Under the pieces are notes generated by a model, which saw nothing but the letters and a program-made list of their open reading frames with translations, was not told the DNA's origin and did not search any database. The translations under genes and the position numbers were made by a program. A DNA stretch of 15,697 nt, from NCBI GenBank assembly GCA_030147645.1, contig JASBUY010000410.1:1-15697 (forward strand), in the 5' to 3' direction. This stretch comes from Aquabacter sp. (GTDB lineage: Bacteria > Pseudomonadota > Alphaproteobacteria > Rhizobiales > Xanthobacteraceae). Each line of letters begins with the position of its first letter. Position 1 is the stretch's first letter. This document shows, piece after piece, positions 1 to 6,029 of the stretch.

Positions 1-2
1 TT

Positions 3-131
3 CAGGACGGCAAATTGTGCGCCAATGGCGAGACGGTGATCGTCATGGTGGACACCACCACCCGCCGCTCCCGCCCCCTGCCCGACGCGACCGCCGAGCG
101 CCTGCGCACCTTCATCCGTCCGAAGGACTAA
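3..131 (+). CDS. C-terminal end of a probable 4HBT-family acyl-CoA thioesterase (partial)
   Basis: Only the last 42 codons are present; the gene enters from the left edge and ends at TAA 129-131. The visible peptide contains the stretch GETVIVMVDTTTRRSRPLP followed by an amphipathic end, ERLRTFIRP. This resembles the last strand and C-terminus of YbgC/FadM-type hotdog thioesterases, in which a G-E-T-V beta strand is followed by a short statement of Pro-rich sequence and a terminal helix. Such enzymes hydrolyse acyl-CoA thioesters in the cytoplasm. The catalytic N-terminal part is outside the window, so the family call rests on the tail alone. The gene converges on the GntR regulator with only 7 bp between the two stop codons, and it need not belong to the catabolic locus. 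Confidence 0.5.
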   Translation, partial: QDGKLCANGETVIVMVDTTTRRSRPLPDATAERLRTFIRPKD

Positions 132-138
132 ACGCCCC

Positions 139-879
139 CTAAGGATGCAGATAGAGCGCCAGGCGGGCGGCCGCGTTTTTCAGGTGGGCTTCGGCGGCGG
201 CGCGCGCGTCTGAGGCGTTGCGCGCGGCGATGGCGTCGAAGATCGCCTGATGCTCCTGCTGCACGGCTTCGGTGAGCCCCTGCAGCCGCGCGGAATTGGA
301 GCGCGCGGTGCGGATGAAATTGCGCACACGCCGGTCCAGGAAATCCGACAGGTCGCGGAAGAAGGGATTTTTGGTCGCCTCCACGATGGCGCGGTGGAAG
401 GCGACATCCTCGTCCACACCGGGATCGCCCTTCAGGATCGCCACCTGCATGGCGTCGAGCTGGGCCTGGATGTGGACCAGGTCTTCCTCGGTGCGGCGCA
501 CGGCGGCATGGGCGGTGGCATTGGCTTCCACCGCCATTAGAAGTTCCACGATGTTGCGGATCTCGTCCTTGTTGGAGAAATCCGCGATATCGAGCCGGAA
601 GGTGGAGACGGAGCTTGGCTCGGCGACGAAGGCGCCCGCGCCCTGACGGCTATGGACGAGGCCGTCATGCTTCAGGCGCCCCACCGCCTCGCGCACGATT
701 GGCCGGCTCACCCCGTAGGTCTCCGACAACTGCACCTCGGTCGGCAGTTTTTCCCCCGGTTTCAGCCGGTGGGAGGCGATCTCCTCGCGCAGGCGCTGCG
801 CCACCACCTCCGCGAGCGAAGGGCCGCGGCCGATCACGTCCTGCGCCAGACCGGACCCGTTACCTGCGCGCCGCGCCAT
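139..879 (-). CDS. GntR-family transcriptional regulator, FadR/FCD subfamily
   Basis: This 246-residue protein has the usual FadR-subfamily length and two-domain plan. Residues about 20-85 form the winged helix-turn-helix, with the hallmarks LREEIASHRLKPGEKLPTE and SRPIVREAVGRL followed by a Gly-rich wing. Residues about 100-235 match the all-helical FCD ligand-binding domain, including the metal-site segments FHRAIVEA, QEHQAIFDAI and the late AEAHL, which place three His residues where this family binds metal. FCD regulators usually sense a carboxylate or sugar-acid effector and repress nearby catabolic genes. It is the last gene of the minus-strand operon, 81 bp after SDR A, and may also have its own promoter. 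It is the obvious candidate regulator for the divergent promoter region at 3482-3777. A GGGAG purine tract lies just before the ATG at 879. The effector is unknown. Confidence 0.92.
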   Translation of the reverse strand: MARRAGNGSGLAQDVIGRGPSLAEVVAQRLREEIASHRLKPGEKLPTEVQLSETYGVSRPIVREAVGRLKHDGLVHSRQGAGAFVAEPSSVSTFRLDIADFSNKDEIRNIVELLMAVEANATAHAAVRRTEEDLVHIQAQLDAMQVAILKGDPGVDEDVAFHRAIVEATKNPFFRDLSDFLDRRVRNFIRTARSNSARLQGLTEAVQQEHQAIFDAIAARNASDARAAAEAHLKNAAARLALYLHP

Positions 880-902
880 GCTCTCCCTTCCCCTTCTTGC
901 CG

Positions 903-937
903 AATCGATTAGATGCCCGACCGGCGACAGAGCGCAA
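903..937 (-). promoter_or_regulatory. Weak candidate promoter for the GntR gene, with palindrome AATCGATT
   Basis: On the minus strand, TTGCGC (937-932) is separated by 18 bp from TCTAAT (913-908). The latter matches the -10 consensus at five of six positions; the -35 matches at only three. The perfect 8-bp palindrome AATCGATT (903-910) overlaps the -10 box, as an autoregulatory site might. The -35 would lie inside the hairpin at 934-959. This is pattern matching only. Confidence 0.3.
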
Positions 938-959
938 GGCGGCAGGCACGCCGCCTTGC
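934..959 (-). promoter_or_regulatory. Hairpin between SDR A and GntR genes
   Basis: GCAAGGCGGC (934-943) and GCCGCCTTGC (950-959) form a perfect 10-bp GC-rich stem with a 6-nt loop, starting one base past the SDR A stop codon. No T-tract follows on either strand, so it is not a standard intrinsic terminator. A partial terminator, or a 3' end stabiliser that lowers regulator expression relative to the enzymes upstream, is the simplest inference. Confidence 0.55.
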
Positions 960-960
960 C

Positions 961-1701
961 TCAACCGGAAATATAAAGGCCGCCATTCACATGCACGGTC
1001 TCGCCCGTGACGAAGCTGGCCCAGTCCGAGCACAGGAATGCCACGACGCGCGCGACCTCCTCCCCGGTGCCCAGCCGCTTCATGGGCGTAAGGTCCAGCA
1101 GCACCTCCCCCTTCGCCGCCATGAGCGGGCGGACCATGGGTGTGTCGATGAGGCCCGGTGAGACCGCATTGACCCGCACCTTGGGCGCAAGCTCGATGGC
1201 GAGCGAGCGGGAAAACCCCAGCACACCGCTCTTGGCGGCCGCATAGTCCGCGTGGCTGTGGCTGCCGCGATGACCCGCCATGGAGGTCACGTTCACGATG
1301 GCGCTGCCTTCCGCAAGATGCGGGATCGCCGCACGGCAGGTGTAGAAGACGCCGTCCAGATTGACCGCGATGCCGGTGCGCCAATGAGCATCGTCCATCT
1401 CGCCCACGGTGCGCACGCGATAGAGGCCGGCGGAGGTCACCAGGGCATGGAGCGGGCCGAAGCGCTCCGCCGCCGCCGCGAGCGCTGCATCGGCCTCGTC
1501 CGGCCGTGCCGCATCCTGACGCAGGGCGAGGGTGCGCGTGCCCGCGGGGTCGAGGTCGCGGGCAAAGGCCGCGACGCCGTCCAGATCAATATCGGTGAGC
1601 ACACAATTGGCGCCGAGATCGAAGAAAGTCCGGGCGATGGCGCGCGAGATGCCGCCATTGGCGCCGGTGAGGAACAGGGTGCGGCCGGAAAAGTCGAACA
1701 T
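961..1701 (-). CDS. Short-chain dehydrogenase/reductase (SDR A)
   Basis: This 246-residue protein is a classical SDR in length and fold. The Rossmann motif is at residues 12-19, Asp37 at the end of beta-2 (LTDIDL) predicts NAD(H) use, and the active site is Asn114, Ser140, Tyr153 and Lys157 (YAAAK). A PGLIDTPM segment and a C-terminal VTGETVHVNGG follow as usual. It should oxidise a secondary alcohol or reduce the matching ketone in the cytoplasm. Two deviations are visible: the third glycine of TGxxxGxG is Ser (TGANGGIS), and the usual NNAG is TSAG. The start at 1701 follows a GAGG motif 8 nt upstream, within the end of SDR B; the two genes are 8 bp apart and probably translated from one mRNA. 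Substrate unknown. Confidence 0.9.
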   Translation of the reverse strand: MFDFSGRTLFLTGANGGISRAIARTFFDLGANCVLTDIDLDGVAAFARDLDPAGTRTLALRQDAARPDEADAALAAAAERFGPLHALVTSAGLYRVRTVGEMDDAHWRTGIAVNLDGVFYTCRAAIPHLAEGSAIVNVTSMAGHRGSHSHADYAAAKSGVLGFSRSLAIELAPKVRVNAVSPGLIDTPMVRPLMAAKGEVLLDLTPMKRLGTGEEVARVVAFLCSDWASFVTGETVHVNGGLYISG

Positions 1702-1709
1702 GGCGCGCC

Positions 1710-2480
1710 TCAGGTCATCAGCCAGCCGCCGGCCACGTCCACCACTTGTCCGGTGACGAAGGCGGCCTCGCGAGAGGTGAGGAACAAGCAGGTGGACGCC
1801 ACGTCCTCCGGCGTGCCCAGGCGGCGCAGCGGCGTCGCGAGCCGCGCCGCTTCATTGGCCTCGGAGGCGGTGCCGCGCATCAAGGGCGTGTCGATGCGTC
1901 CGGGCGCCAGCGCATTGACCGTGATTCCGTGGGGACCGAACTCGCCCGCCAGATGCTTGGTCATGCCGATAAGGCCGGCCTTGGACGCCGCATAATGCAC
2001 GCCGACAATGTCGCAGAAGGTGCGCCCCGCCACGGACGAGGTGGAGACGATGCGCCCGCGCTTCAGGGTGATCATACCAGGCGAAATGAGTCGCACGCAG
2101 TTGAAGGTGCCAGTGAGGTTGACATCGATGACCCGGCGCCATTCCTCCGCATCCATGGCGAAGGCGTCCGCGCGCCGCCCGTCGGCCCCGCTCTTGGGCG
2201 AGATGCCGGCATTGCTCACCAGGATATCGATGGGGCCGAGGGATGCCGTGGCCTGTGCCACGGCGCGCCCGAGCGCCTCGAAATCCGCCACATCCGCCGA
2301 AAGGGCAACCGTGCGCGCGCCCCGCGCAGCCGCGGCCTCCGCCGCCGCGCGGGCGAGATCGAGGTCGTGGTCCACATAAGCGACCGCCGCGCCGGCATCG
2401 GCATGGGCGTCGGCCATGGCCCGCCCAATGCCGCGCCCAGCGCCGGTCACGAAGGCCACGTGTCCGGCGTGGCTGCTCAT
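1710..2480 (-). CDS. Short-chain dehydrogenase/reductase (SDR B)
   Basis: The frame is open upstream to 2612, but the true start is taken as the ATG at 2480-2478: it overlaps the upstream stop codon as ATGA, has GGAG 8 nt before it, and gives a normal 256-residue SDR. The longer N-terminus would lie wholly inside the quinone oxidoreductase gene and resembles no SDR. Features seen are TGAGRGIG at 12-19, Asp37 (YVDHD) suggesting NAD(H), NAG at 90-92, Asn121, Ser148/149, Tyr163 and Lys167 (YAASK), then PGRIDTPL and VTGQVVDVAGG. It resembles the FabG-like 3-oxoacyl/3-hydroxy dehydrogenase branch, which does not fix a substrate. Its place between a quinone oxidoreductase and another SDR indicates a role in a shared oxidative pathway. 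Confidence 0.92.
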   Translation of the reverse strand: MSSHAGHVAFVTGAGRGIGRAMADAHADAGAAVAYVDHDLDLARAAAEAAAARGARTVALSADVADFEALGRAVAQATASLGPIDILVSNAGISPKSGADGRRADAFAMDAEEWRRVIDVNLTGTFNCVRLISPGMITLKRGRIVSTSSVAGRTFCDIVGVHYAASKAGLIGMTKHLAGEFGPHGITVNALAPGRIDTPLMRGTASEANEAARLATPLRRLGTPEDVASTCLFLTSREAAFVTGQVVDVAGGWLMT

Positions 2481-3481
2481 TTGCCGGTCTCCAGCATGAT
2501 CTTGCCGGAATGGGCGGAGGATTCCATCAACGCATGCGCTTCGCGCGCCTGCTCCAGCGGGAAGGTGGCGTGGATGACCGGGCGAATGGTGCCGGTTTCC
2601 AACATGGGCCACACGTCGCGCCGCAGATGGTCGGCAATGGCGGCCTTCAGCGCCACGGAGCGGGGCCGCAAGGTGGAACCCGTGAAGGTCAGGCGCTTCA
2701 CCATGACCGGAAGCAGATCGATATCGACGCGGCTGGGCTGGAGGAAGGCGATCTGAACGAGGCGCCCCTCAAGGGCGAGACAAGACAGGTTGCGCTGCAC
2801 ATAGGGGCCGCCCACCATGTCGAGGATGACGTTCACGCCCCGGCCCTCGGTGAGGCGCTTGACCTCCTCCACGAAGTCGGCGGCGCGGTAATTGATGGTC
2901 TCGTCGGCCCCGAGTTCGCGGCAGAAGTCGCATTTCTCGTCCGAACCGGCGGTGGCGATCACCCGCGCGCCGGCCTGATGCGCCAATTGAATGGCGGTGG
3001 AGCCGATGCCGCTGGACCCACCATGGACCAGGATGGTCTCGCCCTTCGCGAGGCGCCCGCGCGTGAAGACGTTGTCGTAGACGGTGTAATAATTCTCCGG
3101 CAGGCCCGCCGCCTCCAGCAGTGAGAGGGGCTTGGGAATGGGCAGGCAAAGCGGCGCCTCGGCGAGGCAATATTCGGCATAGCCGCCGCTGATCACCAGC
3201 GCGCAGACCTCGTCCCCGAGGGCCGGGCGCGTCACGCCTTCACCGAGCGCCACCACGCGCCCGGCGATCTCCAGGCCTGGAACGGCGGTGGCACCGGGGG
3301 GCGGGGGATAGCCGCCGGCGCGCTGGAGGCAGTCCGGACGATTGACGCCCGCCGCCACCACTTCCACCAGGACCTGGCCGGGGCCGGGCTGGGGGACGGG
3401 ACCGGTCTCAAGGCGAATCACTTCCGGCCCGCCGGCTCCGGCGAAGACGACCTGGCGCATGGTGTCGGGAAGGGAAGGCAT
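2477..3481 (-). CDS. NAD(P)H:quinone oxidoreductase, zinc-independent MDR, PIG3 type
   Basis: This 334-residue protein belongs to the medium-chain dehydrogenase/reductase superfamily. The GroES-like N-terminal domain has the PIG3-type signature AGVNRPDCLQRAGGYPPPPG and the segment PGLEIAGRVVALGEGV. The nucleotide-binding domain has VLVHGGSSGIGSTAIQLA followed by GADETINY. The Cys/His ligands of zinc alcohol dehydrogenases are absent, as expected for quinone oxidoreductases. Known relatives reduce quinones or enones with NADPH; PIG3-like enzymes also occur in catabolic loci where they act on unsaturated carbonyls. The start at 3481 has GGAGG (3496-3492) 10 nt upstream, and a second Met at residue 8 is the alternative. 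It is the first gene of the minus-strand operon and overlaps SDR B by 4 bp. Confidence 0.9.
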   Translation of the reverse strand: MPSLPDTMRQVVFAGAGGPEVIRLETGPVPQPGPGQVLVEVVAAGVNRPDCLQRAGGYPPPPGATAVPGLEIAGRVVALGEGVTRPALGDEVCALVISGGYAEYCLAEAPLCLPIPKPLSLLEAAGLPENYYTVYDNVFTRGRLAKGETILVHGGSSGIGSTAIQLAHQAGARVIATAGSDEKCDFCRELGADETINYRAADFVEEVKRLTEGRGVNVILDMVGGPYVQRNLSCLALEGRLVQIAFLQPSRVDIDLLPVMVKRLTFTGSTLRPRSVALKAAIADHLRRDVWPMLETGTIRPVIHATFPLEQAREAHALMESSAHSGKIMLETGK

Positions 3482-3552
3482 GCCGCGTAATCCTCCAAAG
3501 CGGTTTCGGGCGAAACGCCGTCAATCGGCACGCGTGGCTCTGCGGGCGCATC

Positions 3553-3647
3553 GGCCGGATCGAAACCCGGCGGCGGCGCAAAAGGGCGTGGTGGCGCTTC
3601 CCCGTTCACTTATGCCCACCGGGCCGGATCGAACACCCGGACGGCGG
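3553..3647. repeat. Pair of imperfect direct repeats
   Basis: GGCCGGATCGAA occurs at 3553-3564 and again, identical, at 3622-3633. The match continues imperfectly (A-CCCGG-CGGCGG in the first copy, CA-CCCGG-A-CGGCGG in the second), giving units of 24 and 26 bp spaced 69 bp apart. They lie upstream of the quinone oxidoreductase gene. They could be binding sites or a local duplication. Confidence 0.6.
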
Positions 3648-3681
3648 ATTTTCTGACGGCGGGACGTTAGCCATTTTCCAC

Positions 3682-3710
3682 TTGTCAGGCAACTTGGTCA
3701 TCTGCATTAT
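3682..3710 (+). promoter_or_regulatory. Predicted sigma70-type promoter of the plus-strand operon
   Basis: TTGTCA (3682-3687) matches the -35 consensus at five of six positions, and CATTAT (3705-3710) matches the -10 at four of six. The spacer is exactly 17 bp. Transcription would begin near 3717, leaving a leader of about 60 nt before the binding-protein ATG. The position in the AT-richest part of the intergenic region supports the call. Confidence 0.55.
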
Positions 3711-3721
3711 CCGCCACCAAG
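3682..3721. promoter_or_regulatory. Operator-like palindromes overlapping the promoter
   Basis: TTGTCAGGCAA (3682-3692) is a near-perfect odd palindrome with arms TTGTC and GGCAA. It fits the FadR/FCD-type consensus TNGTNNNACNA with one mismatch and covers the predicted -35 box. Adjacent to it, CTTGGT (3693-3698) and ACCAAG (3716-3721) are perfect inverted repeats separated by 17 bp, flanking the -10 box and predicted start site. Binding here by the GntR regulator encoded at 139-879 would occlude RNA polymerase. That assignment is inference. Confidence 0.42.
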
Positions 3722-3777
3722 ACTGCCCGCTCGGGGCGGCACGGACGCCGTGAAACGGCACCAATGGGAGGAAGAGA

Positions 3778-5004
3778 ATGAGGAAAGTCGCTCAGGCGGC
3801 GCTTGCCGCTGCCTTCATGCTGGGCGCCGCCCAGATGGCCGGCCCAGCCGCCGCGCAGCAGACGCTCAAATTCGGAGCGCTCTATCCCTTCTCGGGCGGC
3901 CTCGCTTTGCTGGGCGACGAGAGCTTCCGGGGCCTGGAACTGGCCGCCGAGGAACGCAACGCGGCCGGCGGGATCAACGGAAAGCAGATCACCCTCGTCA
4001 AGGGTGACGCAGTCGATCCGAACCAGGCCGTGGGCGAAGCGCGCCGGCTCACCTCGGTCGAGAATGTCGCGGTGATCTTCGGCACCTATTCGTCCTCGCT
4101 GTCGCTCGCGGCGACGCAGGTCGCGGAACTCGCGGGCATTCCCTATTTCGAGCTTGGCGCGGTCTCCGACCCCATCACCGAGCGCGGCTTCAAATATGTG
4201 TTCCGCTCAAATGCCACCGCGAAGGACTTCTCGGTGCAGATGGTGGACGCGATCCCCAATGCGCTCGCGCCGGCACTCGGCAAGAAGCCCGAGGAATTGA
4301 AGATCGGCATCATCCATGAGGACTCCCTGTACGGGCAGACCATGGCGGGCTACCAGAAGTCCCGCGCCGCCGAGAAGAAGCTGAACGTCGTCGAGGTGCT
4401 GCCCTATTCCGCGAAGTCCGTGGACCTGACCCCGGTCGTGCTGCGCCTCAAGAGCGCGAACGTGGATATCGTGCTCCAGACCTCCTACCAGAACGACACT
4501 GTGCTGTTCTTCCGCCAGATGAAGGACCAGGGCTTCAAGCCCAAGGCGATCATCGGCGCGGGCGGCGGCTATTCGCTGCGCGACACCATGCTGGCGGTCG
4601 GCCCTGAAAATATGGAAGGCGCGCTGGACGTGGATTTCACCCAGTACAAGACCAATCCCAAGGTCGCGCCGGGCATGGAAGAGTTCCTGAAGAAGTACAA
4701 GGCCAAGTATAATAGCGACCCGCGCTCGGGCCACAGCCTCGCCAATTACATGGGCGCCCGCGTGTTCTTCGACGCCATCGCGGCGGCAAAGGACCTGAAG
4801 GCCGACAGCATCCGCGCCGAGGTGATGAAGGTGGATATCCCGGTGGGCCAGACCCCCACGGGCTGGGGCGCCAAATTCTCGGAGCAGGGCCAGAACACCC
4901 GCGCCGTTCCCTTCCTGATGCAGTGGCAGGGCGGCGAACTGGTCACCGTGTTCCCGCCGGATGCGGCGGTCGCCAAGATGAAGACCGGCGTCGGCACGAA
5001 CTGA
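3778..5004 (+). CDS. livK: Periplasmic substrate-binding protein of a branched-chain amino-acid-type (HAAT) ABC transporter
   Basis: This 408-residue protein starts with a Sec signal peptide: basic MRK, a hydrophobic core, and a probable cleavage after PAAA near residue 26. The mature part is a type I periplasmic binding protein of the Peripla_BP_6 class, with FGALYPFSGGLALLGDESFRG, AAEERNAAGGINGK and SVENVAVIFGTYSSSLSLAA, the last forming much of the ligand site in relatives. It should capture the substrate and deliver it to LivH/LivM. Despite the name, members of this family bind amides, urea, aromatic acids and other carboxylates, and the surrounding oxidoreductases argue against a simple leucine transporter here. 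The start is fixed by a strong GGGAGGA at 3766-3772, 5 nt before ATG. It is the first gene of the operon, followed by a strong hairpin. The symbol denotes family only. Confidence 0.92.
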   Translation: MRKVAQAALAAAFMLGAAQMAGPAAAQQTLKFGALYPFSGGLALLGDESFRGLELAAEERNAAGGINGKQITLVKGDAVDPNQAVGEARRLTSVENVAVIFGTYSSSLSLAATQVAELAGIPYFELGAVSDPITERGFKYVFRSNATAKDFSVQMVDAIPNALAPALGKKPEELKIGIIHEDSLYGQTMAGYQKSRAAEKKLNVVEVLPYSAKSVDLTPVVLRLKSANVDIVLQTSYQNDTVLFFRQMKDQGFKPKAIIGAGGGYSLRDTMLAVGPENMEGALDVDFTQYKTNPKVAPGMEEFLKKYKAKYNSDPRSGHSLANYMGARVFFDAIAAAKDLKADSIRAEVMKVDIPVGQTPTGWGAKFSEQGQNTRAVPFLMQWQGGELVTVFPPDAAVAKMKTGVGTN

Positions 5005-5042
5005 CCGCCCCCTCACCGGACCCATACAAGGTTTCGACCGCC

Positions 5043-5066
5043 CCGGCCGCCGCACGCGGCGGCCGG
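5043..5066 (+). promoter_or_regulatory. Strong GC hairpin between binding-protein and permease genes
   Basis: CCGGCCGCCG (5043-5052) and CGGCGGCCGG (5057-5066) form a perfect 10-bp all-GC stem around a CACG tetraloop, 38 nt after the livK stop. No run of T follows, so it is not a classical terminator. In other binding-protein-dependent transport operons (for example malE-malF) such elements protect the upstream mRNA and allow the binding protein to be made in excess. The same role is inferred here. Confidence 0.7.
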
Positions 5067-5152
5067 ACACTCGGACCTTGCCCGAACCGGCCCCACCGCT
5101 CGCCCGAACTGGGCGCCGCCCCGCCCTTAAGTCCGCACGGAACCCAAGCGCG

Positions 5153-6025
5153 ATGGACGTTTTCATCCAGCTTCTGATCAACGGCATCCTTCTGGGAAGC
5201 ATGTACGCGATCATCAGCGTCGGCCTCACCATGATCTTCGGCATCGTCCGCGTGGTGAACTTCGCCCATGGCGAGTTCCTCATGGTGGGCATGTACGGGG
5301 CCTATCTGCTGGCCGCGAAGTTCGGCTTGCATCCCTATGCGGCGGCGGTGCCCATCGTGCTGCTGCTGTTCGCCATGGGCGCCATCGTCCAGCGCTTCAT
5401 CATCCAGCCGCTGCTCTCGGCCGACGAGCATATCCAGATCTTCGCCACCGTCGGCCTTTCCACCGCCTTGGTGAACCTCGCGCTGCTCCTGTTCGGCGCG
5501 GACCTTTATGCGGTGCCGGCCTCCAGCGTCCAGCGCACCGTCATGGTGGGCGGCTTCTCGCTGGTGATCGGGCAGATCGTGATGTTCGTCTGCGCGCTGG
5601 CGCTGGTCGCGGGTCTGCATTTCTTCATGCAGGCGACGCCGCTCGGCCGCGCCATCCGCGCCACAGCCCAGAACCGCACCGCAGCCTTGCTCATGGGCGT
5701 GCGGGTGGACCGCATCTATGTGATTTCCTTCGGCATCGGCGCGGCCTGCGTCGGCCTCGCCAGCGCCCTGGTCATGCCGCTCTATCCGGTCTCCCCCACC
5801 ATCGGCACCTATTTCGTGCTCACCGCCTTCGTGGTGGTGGTGCTGGGCGGCATGCGATCCATGTACGGCGCCTTCTTCGGCGCCATGCTCATCGGCATCG
5901 TGGACAGCCTCTCGGGCTACTACATCGCGCCCGACCTCAAGGAGGTGGTCTATTTCGCGATCTTCATCGCCATCCTGATCTTCAAGCCAACGGGCCTGTT
6001 CGGCCTCGGCCGTGGCACGGAGTAA
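5153..6025 (+). CDS. livH: ABC transporter permease, LivH family
   Basis: The protein has 290 residues, the usual LivH length. The start is taken at ATG 5153 because the sequence from there (MDVFIQLLINGILLGSMYAI) is the canonical LivH beginning; the open frame upstream to 5078 encodes an unrelated Pro/Arg-rich stretch. Eight or so hydrophobic segments can be seen. The family-typical SVGLTMIFGIVRVVNFAHGEF lies at residues about 22-42, and the cytoplasmic loop GRAIRATAQNRTAALLMGVRVDRIY contacts the ATPases. LivH pairs with the LivM domain of the next gene to form the inner-membrane channel. The ribosome-binding site is weak (CGGAA about 10 nt upstream), in contrast with livK. The 148-bp gap before it contains the strong hairpin; the following gene starts 4 nt after its stop. 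Confidence 0.93.
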   Translation: MDVFIQLLINGILLGSMYAIISVGLTMIFGIVRVVNFAHGEFLMVGMYGAYLLAAKFGLHPYAAAVPIVLLLFAMGAIVQRFIIQPLLSADEHIQIFATVGLSTALVNLALLLFGADLYAVPASSVQRTVMVGGFSLVIGQIVMFVCALALVAGLHFFMQATPLGRAIRATAQNRTAALLMGVRVDRIYVISFGIGAACVGLASALVMPLYPVSPTIGTYFVLTAFVVVVLGGMRSMYGAFFGAMLIGIVDSLSGYYIAPDLKEVVYFAIFIAILIFKPTGLFGLGRGTE

Positions 6026-6029
6026 GTCC

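Larger units (their letters stand above)
3482..3777. promoter_or_regulatory. Divergent intergenic control region
   Basis: The 296 bp separate the two operons, so both promoters should lie here. The right half (about 3660-3722) is visibly AT-richer and contains the predicted plus-strand promoter and operator-like sites listed separately. The left half contains the minus-strand Shine-Dalgarno (3496-3492), the inverted repeat GTTTCG-GG-CGAAAC (3503-3516) and a pair of imperfect direct repeats (3553-3576 and 3622-3647). I could not identify a convincing minus-strand promoter. A further inverted repeat, CACGG-ACG-CCGTG, lies at 3740-3752 in the predicted leader of the plus operon. Confidence 0.75.

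Noticed and set aside
2481..2612. N-terminal extension of SDR B
   Set aside because: The extension lies inside the quinone oxidoreductase gene, has no SDR similarity, and the ATG at 2480 has both a Shine-Dalgarno and an ATGA overlap.
3418..3609. A 63-codon GTG-initiated minus-strand frame spanning the divergent region and the start of the quinone oxidoreductase gene
   Set aside because: Its upstream part is Pro/Ala-rich with only about 63% G/C at third codon positions by my count, well below the neighbouring genes. It then overlaps a well-supported gene out of frame and resembles no family.
4207..5292. Long minus-strand open frame opposite the binding-protein and LivH genes
   Set aside because: It is one of several long antisense frames (also 4943-6046, 5982-7868, 9076-10386, 10214-12022, 12535-13860) created by high GC content. 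They are His/Arg/Gly/Ala-rich, match no family, and lie opposite clearly coding frames.
6012..6029. GTG start for the LivMG fusion, overlapping livH
   Set aside because: No ribosome-binding site precedes it, whereas GGAG lies 7 nt before the ATG at 6030.
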